From Serratia oryzae (lineage in GTDB: Bacteria; Pseudomonadota; Gammaproteobacteria; Enterobacterales; Enterobacteriaceae), in NCBI RefSeq assembly GCF_001976145.1, contig NZ_MOXD01000011.1:24316-88315 (forward strand): a stretch of DNA of 64,000 bases, in the 5' to 3' direction. A program made the translations under genes and the position numbers. The notes beneath the pieces were generated by a model, which saw only the letters and a list, made by a program, of their open reading frames with translations, did no database searches and was not told where the DNA came from. Position 1 is the stretch's first letter; the number at the start of each line of letters is the position of its first letter. Positions 48,717 through 56,694 of this stretch are shown in pieces.

Positions 48717-49625
48717 ATGTTTATCTCCGACGAAACATTGCGGGTCATCCATCTGGTTGCCAAATACCAGAGCATTACTACCGCTGCCGAACACCTGAAC
48801 AAAGTCCCTTCCGCGATCAGCTATACGGTGAAAAAGCTTGAGGAGAGCTTTGGCGTTGAGCTCTTTCTGCGCAAAGGCCGCTATATTGAACTCACCCCAG
48901 CGGGCGAGTATTTCGTCGAACACAGCAAAACCATTCTTAATGATTTGGATGCGCTACAGCGCAACACGGCCTTGATCCACAGCGGTGTGGAGCAGGAACT
49001 GACGATCGCGGTGAACAACATCATCCCTCGTTCAGCGATTGTGGAGTTTGTCTGCGATTTTGAAGCAATGTTTCCCTCTACCCGGCTGACCATTGATACC
49101 GAAGTGTATAACGGCTGCTGGGATGCGCTATACGGCAAAAGAGCCAATCTGGTGATTGGTGCTCCGCATGCGGTGCCCAGCACCGAGGGGATTATCAGCG
49201 AGTCGATAGGCCACCTGGAATGGGATTTCGTCGTCGGGCCAGAGCATCCGTTGGCGACCCAGGTATTGCCGTTACACAACAACGAGCTGCGGCACTATCC
49301 GGCGCTGTGCATCCGCGACACCGCGGTCAACTTTGTGCCGCAGCAGGCCTGGTTACTGGAGGGGCAAAAACCGATGTTTGTGCCTGATTTTGCCACCGCC
49401 ATTGAGCTTATCCAGCGCAATGTGGGCATTGGTTATGTGCCGCACCATCTGGCTTTGCCGTTGTTGAACGGCGGTTCGTTAGTCAAAAAACCGATGCAGG
49501 AACATAAACACGCCACGCAGATCTTTTTGGCGGCCCGTTCTGATGGCATGGGCAAAGTTGGCCGTTGGTGCATGGATTACCTGCTGGCACCTTCGTTCCG
49601 TGCCCGGCTGCATGGCCAATGGTAA
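48717..49625 (+). CDS. LysR-type transcriptional regulator
   Basis: 302 residues: N-terminal winged helix-turn-helix (about 1-60; VAKYQSITTAAEHLNKVPSAISYTVKKLEESFG) and an effector-binding domain. The subtype (VPSAISYTVKKLEE, NGCWDALYGKRANLVIGAP) resembles PunR (YdhB), the purine-responsive activator of a nucleoside transporter in E. coli, so an N-heterocycle or ureido effector is plausible. It is on the same strand as the cluster and probably controls it; the gene ends convergent to the unknown membrane protein. Confidence 0.92.
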   Translation: MFISDETLRVIHLVAKYQSITTAAEHLNKVPSAISYTVKKLEESFGVELFLRKGRYIELTPAGEYFVEHSKTILNDLDALQRNTALIHSGVEQELTIAVNNIIPRSAIVEFVCDFEAMFPSTRLTIDTEVYNGCWDALYGKRANLVIGAPHAVPSTEGIISESIGHLEWDFVVGPEHPLATQVLPLHNNELRHYPALCIRDTAVNFVPQQAWLLEGQKPMFVPDFATAIELIQRNVGIGYVPHHLALPLLNGGSLVKKPMQEHKHATQIFLAARSDGMGKVGRWCMDYLLAPSFRARLHGQW

Positions 49626-49631
49626 CAGCGT

Positions 49632-50342
49632 TTATTCCTGAACTTTGCAGACCAGATCATAGGAATATAAGGTGCCTTCAGGCGTCGCCTGAATGAGTTC
49701 CATATCCTGATCCAGGCTGCAAAATAAGGCAGCACTGCTGTGAGCCGCTGAGGCATAGGTAATATCAAAGAACAGTGGCGTAGGGTTGTCGGGCTGCTGA
49801 TTTTTCAGCGTTTTTTTTATCCATTGCTCCATCTCGAGCGTTATCTTTTGCAGATCGTCGTTTTCTTTGAGCAGATAGATATCATAATTTCTGCTCCCCA
49901 TCATACTCGCCAGCGTATTTTTATATTCCTGCTGCAACGCTTCCGGGATCAGCAGTGATAATTTTTCCGCCGCACGGTAAGTTTGCAAAAATAGGGGCAG
50001 GTGCTCCAGCAGAGGGGAGCCCACCACCTGCGGGCAGTAGAGTAGCGGTTTTCTTTTGGCGATCCGGTAAAGGTGCGGCTTTTTGACATGATGTAATGTC
50101 ATTACCGAAGCAAATAACAGTAACAGCGTCGTAAAAATTAACGGGATAAACCAGATGAAAAAGCTGACCAAATCATTGAACGGATGGGAATAGCGTTCAA
50201 CATCATCCGGGCGGAAAAAACGCAGCACCATCTTGAAAATCAGCCCTTCATTCAGTGCATCGGTGACCCAGCCGGTGAGCACGATAGCCGATAAGGCATA
50301 GCATGACGTTTTAAGATGTTGCAATAATACCGAGCGTTCCAT
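49632..50342 (-). CDS. Unknown two-helix membrane protein
   Basis: About 236 residues; I do not recognise the family. Two hydrophobic stretches (about residues 10-35, LLQHLKTSCYALSAIVLTG region, and 62-85, FIWFIPLIFTTLLLLFASV) precede a soluble domain with charged helices (KENDDLQKITLEMEQWIKKTLKN). It starts at 50342 with a very strong gggggagg ribosome site. It lies alone between the ureido cluster and glpTQ, convergent to lysR. Composition is more AT-rich than its neighbours, which suggests acquisition, but no mobile-element marks are seen. Confidence 0.7.
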   Translation of the reverse strand: MERSVLLQHLKTSCYALSAIVLTGWVTDALNEGLIFKMVLRFFRPDDVERYSHPFNDLVSFFIWFIPLIFTTLLLLFASVMTLHHVKKPHLYRIAKRKPLLYCPQVVGSPLLEHLPLFLQTYRAAEKLSLLIPEALQQEYKNTLASMMGSRNYDIYLLKENDDLQKITLEMEQWIKKTLKNQQPDNPTPLFFDITYASAAHSSAALFCSLDQDMELIQATPEGTLYSYDLVCKVQE

Positions 50343-50437
50343 GAACCCTCCCCCCATTAGCGACTATTATCCCTATCCTTCCATCATACCTGATGTCTTT
50401 CAAGGTTCAGGGGAGCTGCTACTGGCAGAGGTGCTGG

Positions 50438-50463
50438 AAAGCCCCACCCGAGCGGGAGGGGCT
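50438..50463 (-). terminator. Terminator of glpTQ
   Basis: On the minus strand: an eleven-base stem agcccctcccg/cgggtggggct with one mismatch and a tight loop, then ttt. It lies just after the glpQ stop. Confidence 0.7.
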
Positions 50464-50472
50464 GAGTCGCGC

Positions 50473-51564
50473 TTATTTATGCAACTTATGCTGCTGCAGG
50501 AACTGTACGCCTTTGTCCGGGAAGTCGGTGAACAGGCCGTCAACGTCTGCATCAATGTAGAAAATTTTCAGCATATCGTTGAAATCCTTAGCGTAGGCAG
50601 GAACCTGGCCTGGATCGGCACGGAAGGTGTAAGGGTGGATCTGCAGGCCCTGTTGCTTAGCCTCTTTCGCCAAGGTCGTCAGCTCAATGTGGCCTGGGGT
50701 TGAGGTGCTTTTCACAATCATGGGATACCACGGGCCAATGCCATCGGCATATTTAGCCAGCTTGGCAGCCGCACCGGGTTCATACATCCAGTCGTAGCTG
50801 TACGGCGTCAGGCTGCCATCCGGGTGGATCACCATCGTTTCGCTGACTTTCTGATCGCCGGTATTGGTGATCAACTGCACCAGTTTGATGTCCATGTTCA
50901 TCGCGGGCAGCAGCTCTTTCTTCACCCGCTCTAAATCCGGCGCATCAAAGCTCTGCAGGTAAGCTTTGTCGTCTTTTTTGGTGTAACCGTAGGATTTCAG
51001 CACTTCCAGCACGGCTTTGGAGATATCTTTGCCTTCGATTTTGTGGAACCAAGGAGCCTTGGTTTCTACATAGATGCCAACATCCTTGCCGGTTGAGTGA
51101 TTCATCCCCTGAATCATCTCAATCTCATCCTGCAGCGTGTGGATACGGAAGTCAGATTTCCACATGGGGAAACGGTTAGGGAATTTCTGCTGCTGGACAC
51201 CGTCCTTGACCAAAAACTCTTCGGTGAATTTTAGCGACTGGATCTCGGGCAGGGTGAAATCAATGGCGTAATAGCGGCCATCTTTACGGTGGCGATCGGG
51301 GAACTTCTTCGCCACGTCGGTCACGCGATCAAGGAAGTGATCGTGCAAAACGATCAGTTTGTCGTCCTTGGTCATCACCACGTCCTGTTCCAGATAGTCC
51401 GCGCCTTGGGCGTAGGCCATCGCTTTGGCTGGCAGCGTGTGTTCCGGCAGGTAGCCGCTGGCACCGCGGTGGGCGATGACCAGTTTATCCTCAGCCTGCG
51501 CAACGCTGAGCATTGAAGTGGCGAGAATGATCCCTGTTAGCAGAGCTTTGATTTGAGTCCGCAT
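50473..51564 (-). CDS. glpQ: Periplasmic glycerophosphodiester phosphodiesterase
   Basis: Cleaves deacylated phospholipids (glycerophosphodiesters) to glycerol-3-phosphate and alcohol in the periplasm, feeding GlpT. 363 residues with a signal peptide (MRTQIKALLTGIILATSMLSVAQA approximately; cleavage after AQA, before EDKLVIAHRG). The catalytic HRGASGYLPEHT and the Ca2+-binding GADYLEQDVVMTKDD are intact. Second gene of glpTQ; a MITE-like element separates it from glpT. Confidence 0.97.
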   Translation of the reverse strand: MRTQIKALLTGIILATSMLSVAQAEDKLVIAHRGASGYLPEHTLPAKAMAYAQGADYLEQDVVMTKDDKLIVLHDHFLDRVTDVAKKFPDRHRKDGRYYAIDFTLPEIQSLKFTEEFLVKDGVQQQKFPNRFPMWKSDFRIHTLQDEIEMIQGMNHSTGKDVGIYVETKAPWFHKIEGKDISKAVLEVLKSYGYTKKDDKAYLQSFDAPDLERVKKELLPAMNMDIKLVQLITNTGDQKVSETMVIHPDGSLTPYSYDWMYEPGAAAKLAKYADGIGPWYPMIVKSTSTPGHIELTTLAKEAKQQGLQIHPYTFRADPGQVPAYAKDFNDMLKIFYIDADVDGLFTDFPDKGVQFLQQHKLHK

Positions 51565-51616
51565 TCTGTAATCTCCATTTTATAGGCAGAGGTAAGTAAA
51601 AAGACCGCAGAGAGCG

Positions 51617-51797
51617 TAATGCCGGTCAGTTAAACGCAAAACTGCATAATCATGCGCAATGGCTAGAGGAGTCGCCCCCTCTCCCCGTGGGAGAGGGCCG
51701 GGGAGAGGGGCTTGTAGTGCGGTGTTCATCCCCTCACCCTAACCCTATCCCCAAGGGAGAGGAGAGGGAACTGGTTAGCCTTAACTGACCGGCATTA
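51617..51797. mobile_element. MITE-like element with IS4-like ends, between glpT and glpQ
   Basis: 181-base non-coding element. Its ends are perfect 17-base inverted repeats, taatgccggtcagttaa (51617-51633) and ttaactgaccggcatta (51781-51797). It is flanked by a direct repeat: cgcagagagcg (51606-51616) and tgcagagagcg (51798-51808), 11 bases with one mismatch. These ends resemble the IS4 termini as I remember them, and an 11-base duplication suits IS4. The interior has CCCTCTCCCC/GGGAGAGGG repeats common in gamma-proteobacterial intergenic DNA. No transposase. It probably stays within the glpTQ transcript. Confidence 0.8.
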
Positions 51798-51839
51798 TGC
51801 AGAGAGCGGCCTTTAAATTATGCAAAAGTATTGTGATCG

Positions 51840-53192
51840 TTAGCCGCGCTTGGCTGCGATGTCAGCGTGATGTTTCTTTTCGCTGATCATGGTCAGCAAC
51901 AACAGAATAACTGCGCCGATGCTGCCGCCGATCATCACCATAAAGCCGCCGTCCCAACCGAAATAGTCAACGGTGTAACCGACAATGGCGCTGGCGGCGA
52001 CGGAGCCACCCAGGTAGCCGAACAGGCCGGTGAAGCCCGCCGCTGTACCCGCTGCTTTTTTCGGTGCCAGTTCCAGTGCGTGCAGGCCGATCAGCATGAC
52101 CGGGCCGTAAATCAGGAAGCCGATAATGATCATACAGGCCATATCAATGCCTGGATTGCCCACCGGGTTCAGCCAGTAAACGATGGTGGCGATGGTGACC
52201 AGCGTCATAAAGAACACCCCGGTGGCACCACGGTTGCCTTTGAACACCTTATCCGACATCCAACCACACAGCAGGGTGCCAGGGATACCGGCGTATTCGT
52301 ACAGGAAGTAGGCCCAGGACGATTTATCCAGCGCGAAGTGTTTGACTTCTTTCAGGTAGGTTGGTGACCAGTCCAGGATGCCGTAACGCAGCAGATAGAC
52401 GAAAACGTTGGCGATGGCGATATACCACAGCAGTTTGTTAGGGAAAACGTACTGCATGAAGATCTGCTTGGCGGTCAGCTCTTCTTCTGCTTTATCGCTG
52501 TAGTCGTCTGGGTAATCGTTTTTGTATTCTTCAATCGGTGGCAGGCCAACAGATTGTGGGGTATCACGCATCAGAGCGAAGGCGATCAGCGCCACCAGGA
52601 TTGCCCCGAAGGCCGGCATATACAGCGCGGCTTTCCAGTCGTTGAACCACGCCATGCCTAACAGGAACAGCAGCGGTGGCAGACCCCCCCCCACGTTATG
52701 CGCACAGTTCCACACCGAAACGATGCCGCCGCGCTCTTTCTGCGACCACCAATGCACCATAGTACGGCCACACGGCGGCCAACCCATACCCTGGAACCAG
52801 CCGCACAGGAACAGCAGCACAAACATCACTGCAATACTGGAGGTGGCCCAAGGCACAAAGCCCATAAACAGCATCACTGCTGCCGCGAGGATCAGGCCCG
52901 CAGGCAGGAAGACGCGCGGGTTGGAACGGTCGGAAACCGAACCCATGATGAATTTGGAGAAGCCATAAGCGATAGAGATCCCTGATAGCGCAAAGCCCAG
53001 GTCACCACGGCTGAAACCCTGATCGATCAGATACGGCATCGCCAGGGTGAAGTTTTTACGCACCAGATAGTAGGCGGCGTAACCGAAGAAGATCCCCATA
53101 AAAATTTGCCAGCGCAGCTTACGGTAGAGCGGGTCTACCTTGTCGACCGGCACACGGGAAATGTGTGCGGCTGGCTTAAAAATACTCAACAT
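51840..53192 (-). CDS. glpT: sn-Glycerol-3-phosphate transporter GlpT
   Basis: Inner-membrane antiporter (MFS, organophosphate:phosphate type) that imports glycerol-3-phosphate for inorganic phosphate; also an entry route for fosfomycin. 450 residues, twelve membrane helices. Family segments include [31 protein letters not shown], and [19 protein letters not shown]. First gene of glpTQ, divergent from glpABC over a 591-base regulatory interval. Confidence 0.97.
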   Translation of the reverse strand: MLSIFKPAAHISRVPVDKVDPLYRKLRWQIFMGIFFGYAAYYLVRKNFTLAMPYLIDQGFSRGDLGFALSGISIAYGFSKFIMGSVSDRSNPRVFLPAGLILAAAVMLFMGFVPWATSSIAVMFVLLFLCGWFQGMGWPPCGRTMVHWWSQKERGGIVSVWNCAHNVGGGLPPLLFLLGMAWFNDWKAALYMPAFGAILVALIAFALMRDTPQSVGLPPIEEYKNDYPDDYSDKAEEELTAKQIFMQYVFPNKLLWYIAIANVFVYLLRYGILDWSPTYLKEVKHFALDKSSWAYFLYEYAGIPGTLLCGWMSDKVFKGNRGATGVFFMTLVTIATIVYWLNPVGNPGIDMACMIIIGFLIYGPVMLIGLHALELAPKKAAGTAAGFTGLFGYLGGSVAASAIVGYTVDYFGWDGGFMVMIGGSIGAVILLLLTMISEKKHHADIAAKRG

Positions 53193-53262
53193 GAGCGCCT
53201 CCGATGGCTTTATCAGTTATTGCATCAGCAGGAAACGGATGTCCTGAAGATGATCGAACAAA

Positions 53263-53490
53263 TATACCCGTCATACTTCAAGTTGCTTGCGTGTTGGCTG
53301 CATTACTCGGCTCATAATGGGCCTTGCCCCTTCGGGGCCGCGGCAAGTAGCGTTCAAATCTGCCAAGCAGATTTATCACTTGCCCTAGTAACGATCTTGA
53401 GTAAGTTCGTGGGGCTTATGAGCCCTTGGGTGGCTCACTTTGCTGGCCAGCACTTGCTGCCTACAGGCAACTCGAATTATTTTGGGCGTA
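53263..53490. repeat. Enlarged ERIC-type element (copy 4, 228 bp)
   Basis: It has canonical ERIC arms (tatacccgtcatacttcaag at the left; caactcgaattattttgggc at the right) but is about 100 bases longer than the 127-base form. The additional interior contains two more hairpins: cttgcc/ggcaag around a cccctt-cggggcc stem, and aaatctgc/gcagattt. It lies about 70 bases upstream of glpT. Confidence 0.8.
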
Positions 53491-53650
53491 GCAGAAATCA
53501 GTGTTGTCAAATTGTTCCATAACGAGCGTCATCCTAGTCAAAACGCGTGTGTGCCTTTGTGATGGATGGCGCATTTGTTACATTTTTATGAAACGACGGC
53601 GAATTCTGCGCGATTAGTTAACATTTTGAAATGAGAAAACACAGGAGTCA

Positions 53651-53666
53651 CGTGATCATGATCACA
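53651..53666. promoter_or_regulatory. CRP-binding site in the glpT-glpA region
   Basis: CGTGA-TCATGA-TCACA, nine of ten matches to the symmetric CRP consensus. It is about 120 bases upstream of glpA and fits carbon-catabolite activation of one or both glp operons. Confidence 0.75.
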
Positions 53667-53689
53667 ATCATGGGTTTTTAAGGACATTT

Positions 53690-53710
53690 TATTTTCGATA
53701 TTTGTTCGTT
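53690..53710 (+). promoter_or_regulatory. Candidate GlpR operator near glpA
   Basis: AT-rich sequence with the two TTCG half-sites (attttcgatatttgttcgt region) characteristic of GlpR operators. Located 75-95 bases before the glpA start. Pattern recognition only; no score was computed. Confidence 0.5.
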
Positions 53711-53783
53711 ATTGTTCCTTATCAAACAAAATCCTTAGTAAGTGTGCATCAATAGGAGGATAACCACGGGCTCAGGGGGCGTG

Positions 53784-55433
53784 ATGAGCAATAACTCACC
53801 AGTAACAGAAACGGATGTGATCATTATTGGCGGCGGTGCCACCGGTGCAGGGATTGCCCGTGACTGCGCACGGCGCGGGTTGCGCTGCATTTTGCTGGAG
53901 CGGCATGACATTGCCACCGGAGCGACCGGCCGCAATCATGGGCTGTTGCACAGCGGAGCGCGCTATGCGGTAACCGACGGTGAATCGGCCCGCGAGTGTA
54001 TTGAAGAAAACCGCATACTGAAACGCATTGCCCACCATTGCATTGAACCTAGCGATGGCCTGTTTATTACCCTGCCGCAGGATTCGTTGGCGTATCAGCA
54101 ACAGTTTATTACTGCCTGCCTGGATGCTGGAATTAATGCCGAAGCGATCGACCCCCAACAGGCACTGCGCTTAGAACCCGCAGCCAATCCTGCGCTGATC
54201 GGTGCCGTGCGGGTGCCGGACGGCACCGTCGATCCGTTCCGGCTGACCGCCGCCAATATGTTGGATGCGCGTGAGCACGGTGCGCAGGTGCTCACCTACC
54301 ATCAGGTGAGCGGTTTGCTGCGTGCAAACGATCGCATCACCGGCGTGCGCGTTTTCGACCATAAAAGCGCTCAACAATACGATATTCATGCGCAGGTGGT
54401 GGTGAATGCCGCCGGGATTTGGGGGCAACAGATTGCGGAATATGCCGATCTGCGAGTACGCATGTTCCCGGCTAAAGGGGCGTTGTTGATCCTTGGCCAT
54501 CGTATTAACAACATGGTGATTAACCGCTGCCGTAAACCGGCAGATGCCGATATTCTGGTGCCAGGAGATACCATCTCGCTGATTGGCACGACTTCGACCC
54601 GCATTGATTATGACCAGATCGACGATATGGTCGTCACCCCGCAGGAAGTGGACGTGCTGATCCGTGAGGGTTCGCTGCTTGCCCCCACTCTTGCGCACAC
54701 CCGCATTCTGCGTGCCTATGCCGGCGTACGGCCGCTGGTGGCGCGTGATGACGATCCTTCCGGGCGTAACGTTAGCCGCGGCATTGTGTTGCTCGATCAC
54801 GCAGAACGTGACGGGCTGGAAGGCTTCATCACCATTACCGGCGGCAAGCTGATGACTTACCGGCTGATGGCGGAATGGGCGACCGACAAGGTGTGCGCCA
54901 AACTGGGGATCAACACGCCTTGTACGACGGCTGAAGTGGCGTTGCCGGGCTCCCGTCAGTCGGCGGAAGAAACGGTGCGCAGCGTGGTGTCGCTGCCAGC
55001 GAGCATTCGGGGATCGGCAATCTATCGCCACGGCGATCGTGCCAGCCTGGTGCCGGCCGGCGATCGGCTGGACAATAGCCTGGTGTGTGAGTGTGAGGCG
55101 GTGACCGCCGGTGAAGTGCGCTATGCGGTAAATTCCCTGACCGTTAATAACCTGGTCGATTTGCGTCGTCGCACCCGCGTTGGCATGGGCACCTGCCAAG
55201 GCGAGCTGTGTGCCTGCCGCGCCGCCGGGTTACTCTCGCACTTTAACGTCACCACGCCGCAGCAATCCATCGCACAGCTTTCTCACTTTCTGAATGAACG
55301 CTGGAAGGGCGTGCGCCCGATCGCCTGGGGTGATGCGCTGCGGGCCAGTGAGTTCACCAGTTGGGTTTACCAGGGGTTGTGCGGGCTTGATGCGCGCGGT
55401 GACCAGCAGCAGGAGGCGGATGATGCAATTTGA
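53784..55433 (+). CDS. glpA: Anaerobic glycerol-3-phosphate dehydrogenase subunit A
   Basis: Catalytic FAD subunit that oxidises glycerol-3-phosphate to DHAP during anaerobic respiration with fumarate or nitrate. About 549 residues: FAD-binding VIIIGGGATGAGIARDCA, RNHGLLHSGARYA, and a C-terminal BFD-like iron-sulfur segment (CECEAVTAGEV ... GTCQGELCACR). I chose ATG 53784 (MSNNSPVTETDV) with ggggg ribosome site; a GTG at 53742 is in frame, and an aggagga at 53754-53760 leaves the exact start uncertain. First gene of glpABC. Confidence 0.96.
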   Translation: MSNNSPVTETDVIIIGGGATGAGIARDCARRGLRCILLERHDIATGATGRNHGLLHSGARYAVTDGESARECIEENRILKRIAHHCIEPSDGLFITLPQDSLAYQQQFITACLDAGINAEAIDPQQALRLEPAANPALIGAVRVPDGTVDPFRLTAANMLDAREHGAQVLTYHQVSGLLRANDRITGVRVFDHKSAQQYDIHAQVVVNAAGIWGQQIAEYADLRVRMFPAKGALLILGHRINNMVINRCRKPADADILVPGDTISLIGTTSTRIDYDQIDDMVVTPQEVDVLIREGSLLAPTLAHTRILRAYAGVRPLVARDDDPSGRNVSRGIVLLDHAERDGLEGFITITGGKLMTYRLMAEWATDKVCAKLGINTPCTTAEVALPGSRQSAEETVRSVVSLPASIRGSAIYRHGDRASLVPAGDRLDNSLVCECEAVTAGEVRYAVNSLTVNNLVDLRRRTRVGMGTCQGELCACRAAGLLSHFNVTTPQQSIAQLSHFLNERWKGVRPIAWGDALRASEFTSWVYQGLCGLDARGDQQQEADDAI

Positions 55434-56694
55434 TGTAGTGGTGATTGGCGGCGGGCTGGCCGGGCTGAGCTGTGCCATCCGTTTGGCCGAGCAGGGCAAG
55501 CGTTGCGCAGTGGTCAGTTCTGGCCAGAGCGCGCTCTATTTTTCTTCCGGCTCGCTCGATCTGCTGGCGCAACTGCCCGATGGCACGGCGGTGGAGTCAC
55601 CGCTGGCGGCCTTACCGGCGCTAGCCCAGCAGGCTCCGCAACACCCTTACAGCCTACTGGGTGCAGCACGTGTCGCTACGCTGGCAGCAGAAACGGTGCA
55701 GTTGCTGGCGCGTTGTGGCATGCAGATGCAGGGCAGCAGCGAGCATAATCATCTGCGCGTTACGCCGCTCGGCACGCGCCGTGCCACCTGGCTCAGCCCG
55801 CAGGCTATTCCGACCACTGAGCTTGGCGGCGTTTTGCCGTGGCGCAAGCTTGCGGTGCTGGGCATCGAAGGTTTCCTGGATTTTCAACCGCAGATGGCGG
55901 CCAGTTCGTTAGCGGAGGAACAAGGCGTGATGGCCAAGGTCGCTTCGCTGCATTTACCGCTGCTGGATCGGTTGCGTAATAACCCTAGCGAATTTCGTGC
56001 GGTGAATATTGCCCGCGTGCTGGACGTGCCAGAGAACCTGGCGGTGCTGACGGAAGAGATACGACGCCAGGCGGGTGAGGCAGAAGCCGTTTTCTTGCCA
56101 GCTTGCCTCGGGCTGGAAAGCGATCAGCCGCTGGCTGCGTTGCGTGAGGCGCTCGGTAAACCGGTATTCCTGTTGCCGACGTTGCCCCCTTCAGTGCTCG
56201 GTATGCGGCTGCACCAGGCGTTGCGCCAGCGTTTGCAGCAGTTGGGCGGGGTGTTTATGCCGGGGGATACCGTGCTGCGGGCGGATTTTGACGGGCAACG
56301 TATCAGCGGCCTGTATACCCGTAACCATACCGATATTCCGCTGCGCGCGCAGCAGGTAGTGTTGGCCAGCGGCAGTTTCTTCAGCAATGGGTTGGTCGCG
56401 GAATTTGATGGTATCCGTGAGCCGGTGTTTGGCCTCGACGTGTATAGTCAACCGCAGCGTGAAGACTGGAGCCGCCGCGATTTGTTCGCGCCGCAGCCTT
56501 ACCTGCAATTTGGCGTGCAGACCGATGCCAGCCTGCGCGCGCTGAAGCAAGGGCAGGCGATCGTCAATCTGTACGCCATCGGTGCCGTGGTCGGCGGTTA
56601 CGATCCGCTGCAGCAAGGCTGTGGAGCCGGGGTGTCGCTGGTGGGGGCGCTGCACGTGGCGCAACAGATTGCTATGCAGGAGGTTTCGGCATGA
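55423..56694 (+). CDS. glpB: Anaerobic glycerol-3-phosphate dehydrogenase subunit B
   Basis: Second flavin-type subunit linking GlpA to the membrane anchor GlpC. About 423 residues; the N-terminus MQFDVVVIGGGLAGLSCAIRLAEQG is a clear dinucleotide-binding fold, and GAVVGGYDPLQQGCGAGVSL near the end is a GlpB hallmark. The start at 55423, seven bases after an aggagg site, overlaps glpA by 11 bases; ATG 55420 is an alternative. The much longer in-frame start at 55294 is a reading of glpA sequence. Confidence 0.96.
   Translation: MQFDVVVIGGGLAGLSCAIRLAEQGKRCAVVSSGQSALYFSSGSLDLLAQLPDGTAVESPLAALPALAQQAPQHPYSLLGAARVATLAAETVQLLARCGMQMQGSSEHNHLRVTPLGTRRATWLSPQAIPTTELGGVLPWRKLAVLGIEGFLDFQPQMAASSLAEEQGVMAKVASLHLPLLDRLRNNPSEFRAVNIARVLDVPENLAVLTEEIRRQAGEAEAVFLPACLGLESDQPLAALREALGKPVFLLPTLPPSVLGMRLHQALRQRLQQLGGVFMPGDTVLRADFDGQRISGLYTRNHTDIPLRAQQVVLASGSFFSNGLVAEFDGIREPVFGLDVYSQPQREDWSRRDLFAPQPYLQFGVQTDASLRALKQGQAIVNLYAIGAVVGGYDPLQQGCGAGVSLVGALHVAQQIAMQEVSA

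Larger units (their letters stand above)
53193..53783. promoter_or_regulatory. glpT-glpA divergent regulatory region
   Basis: 591 bases holding a long ERIC-type element near glpT and, near glpA, a CRP site and GlpR-like sequences. In E. coli glpTQ and glpABC are divergent, activated by CRP, repressed by GlpR, and glpABC also by FNR and ArcA. The spacing is far larger here because of the repeat. A second weak CRP-like half-site lies at 53558-53573 (tgtga-tggatg-gcgca). Confidence 0.7.

Noticed and set aside
54171-55199. A 342-residue open frame antisense to glpA
   Set aside because: Shadow of the glpA codon pattern; composition (His/Arg/Gln-rich) is typical of false antisense frames.
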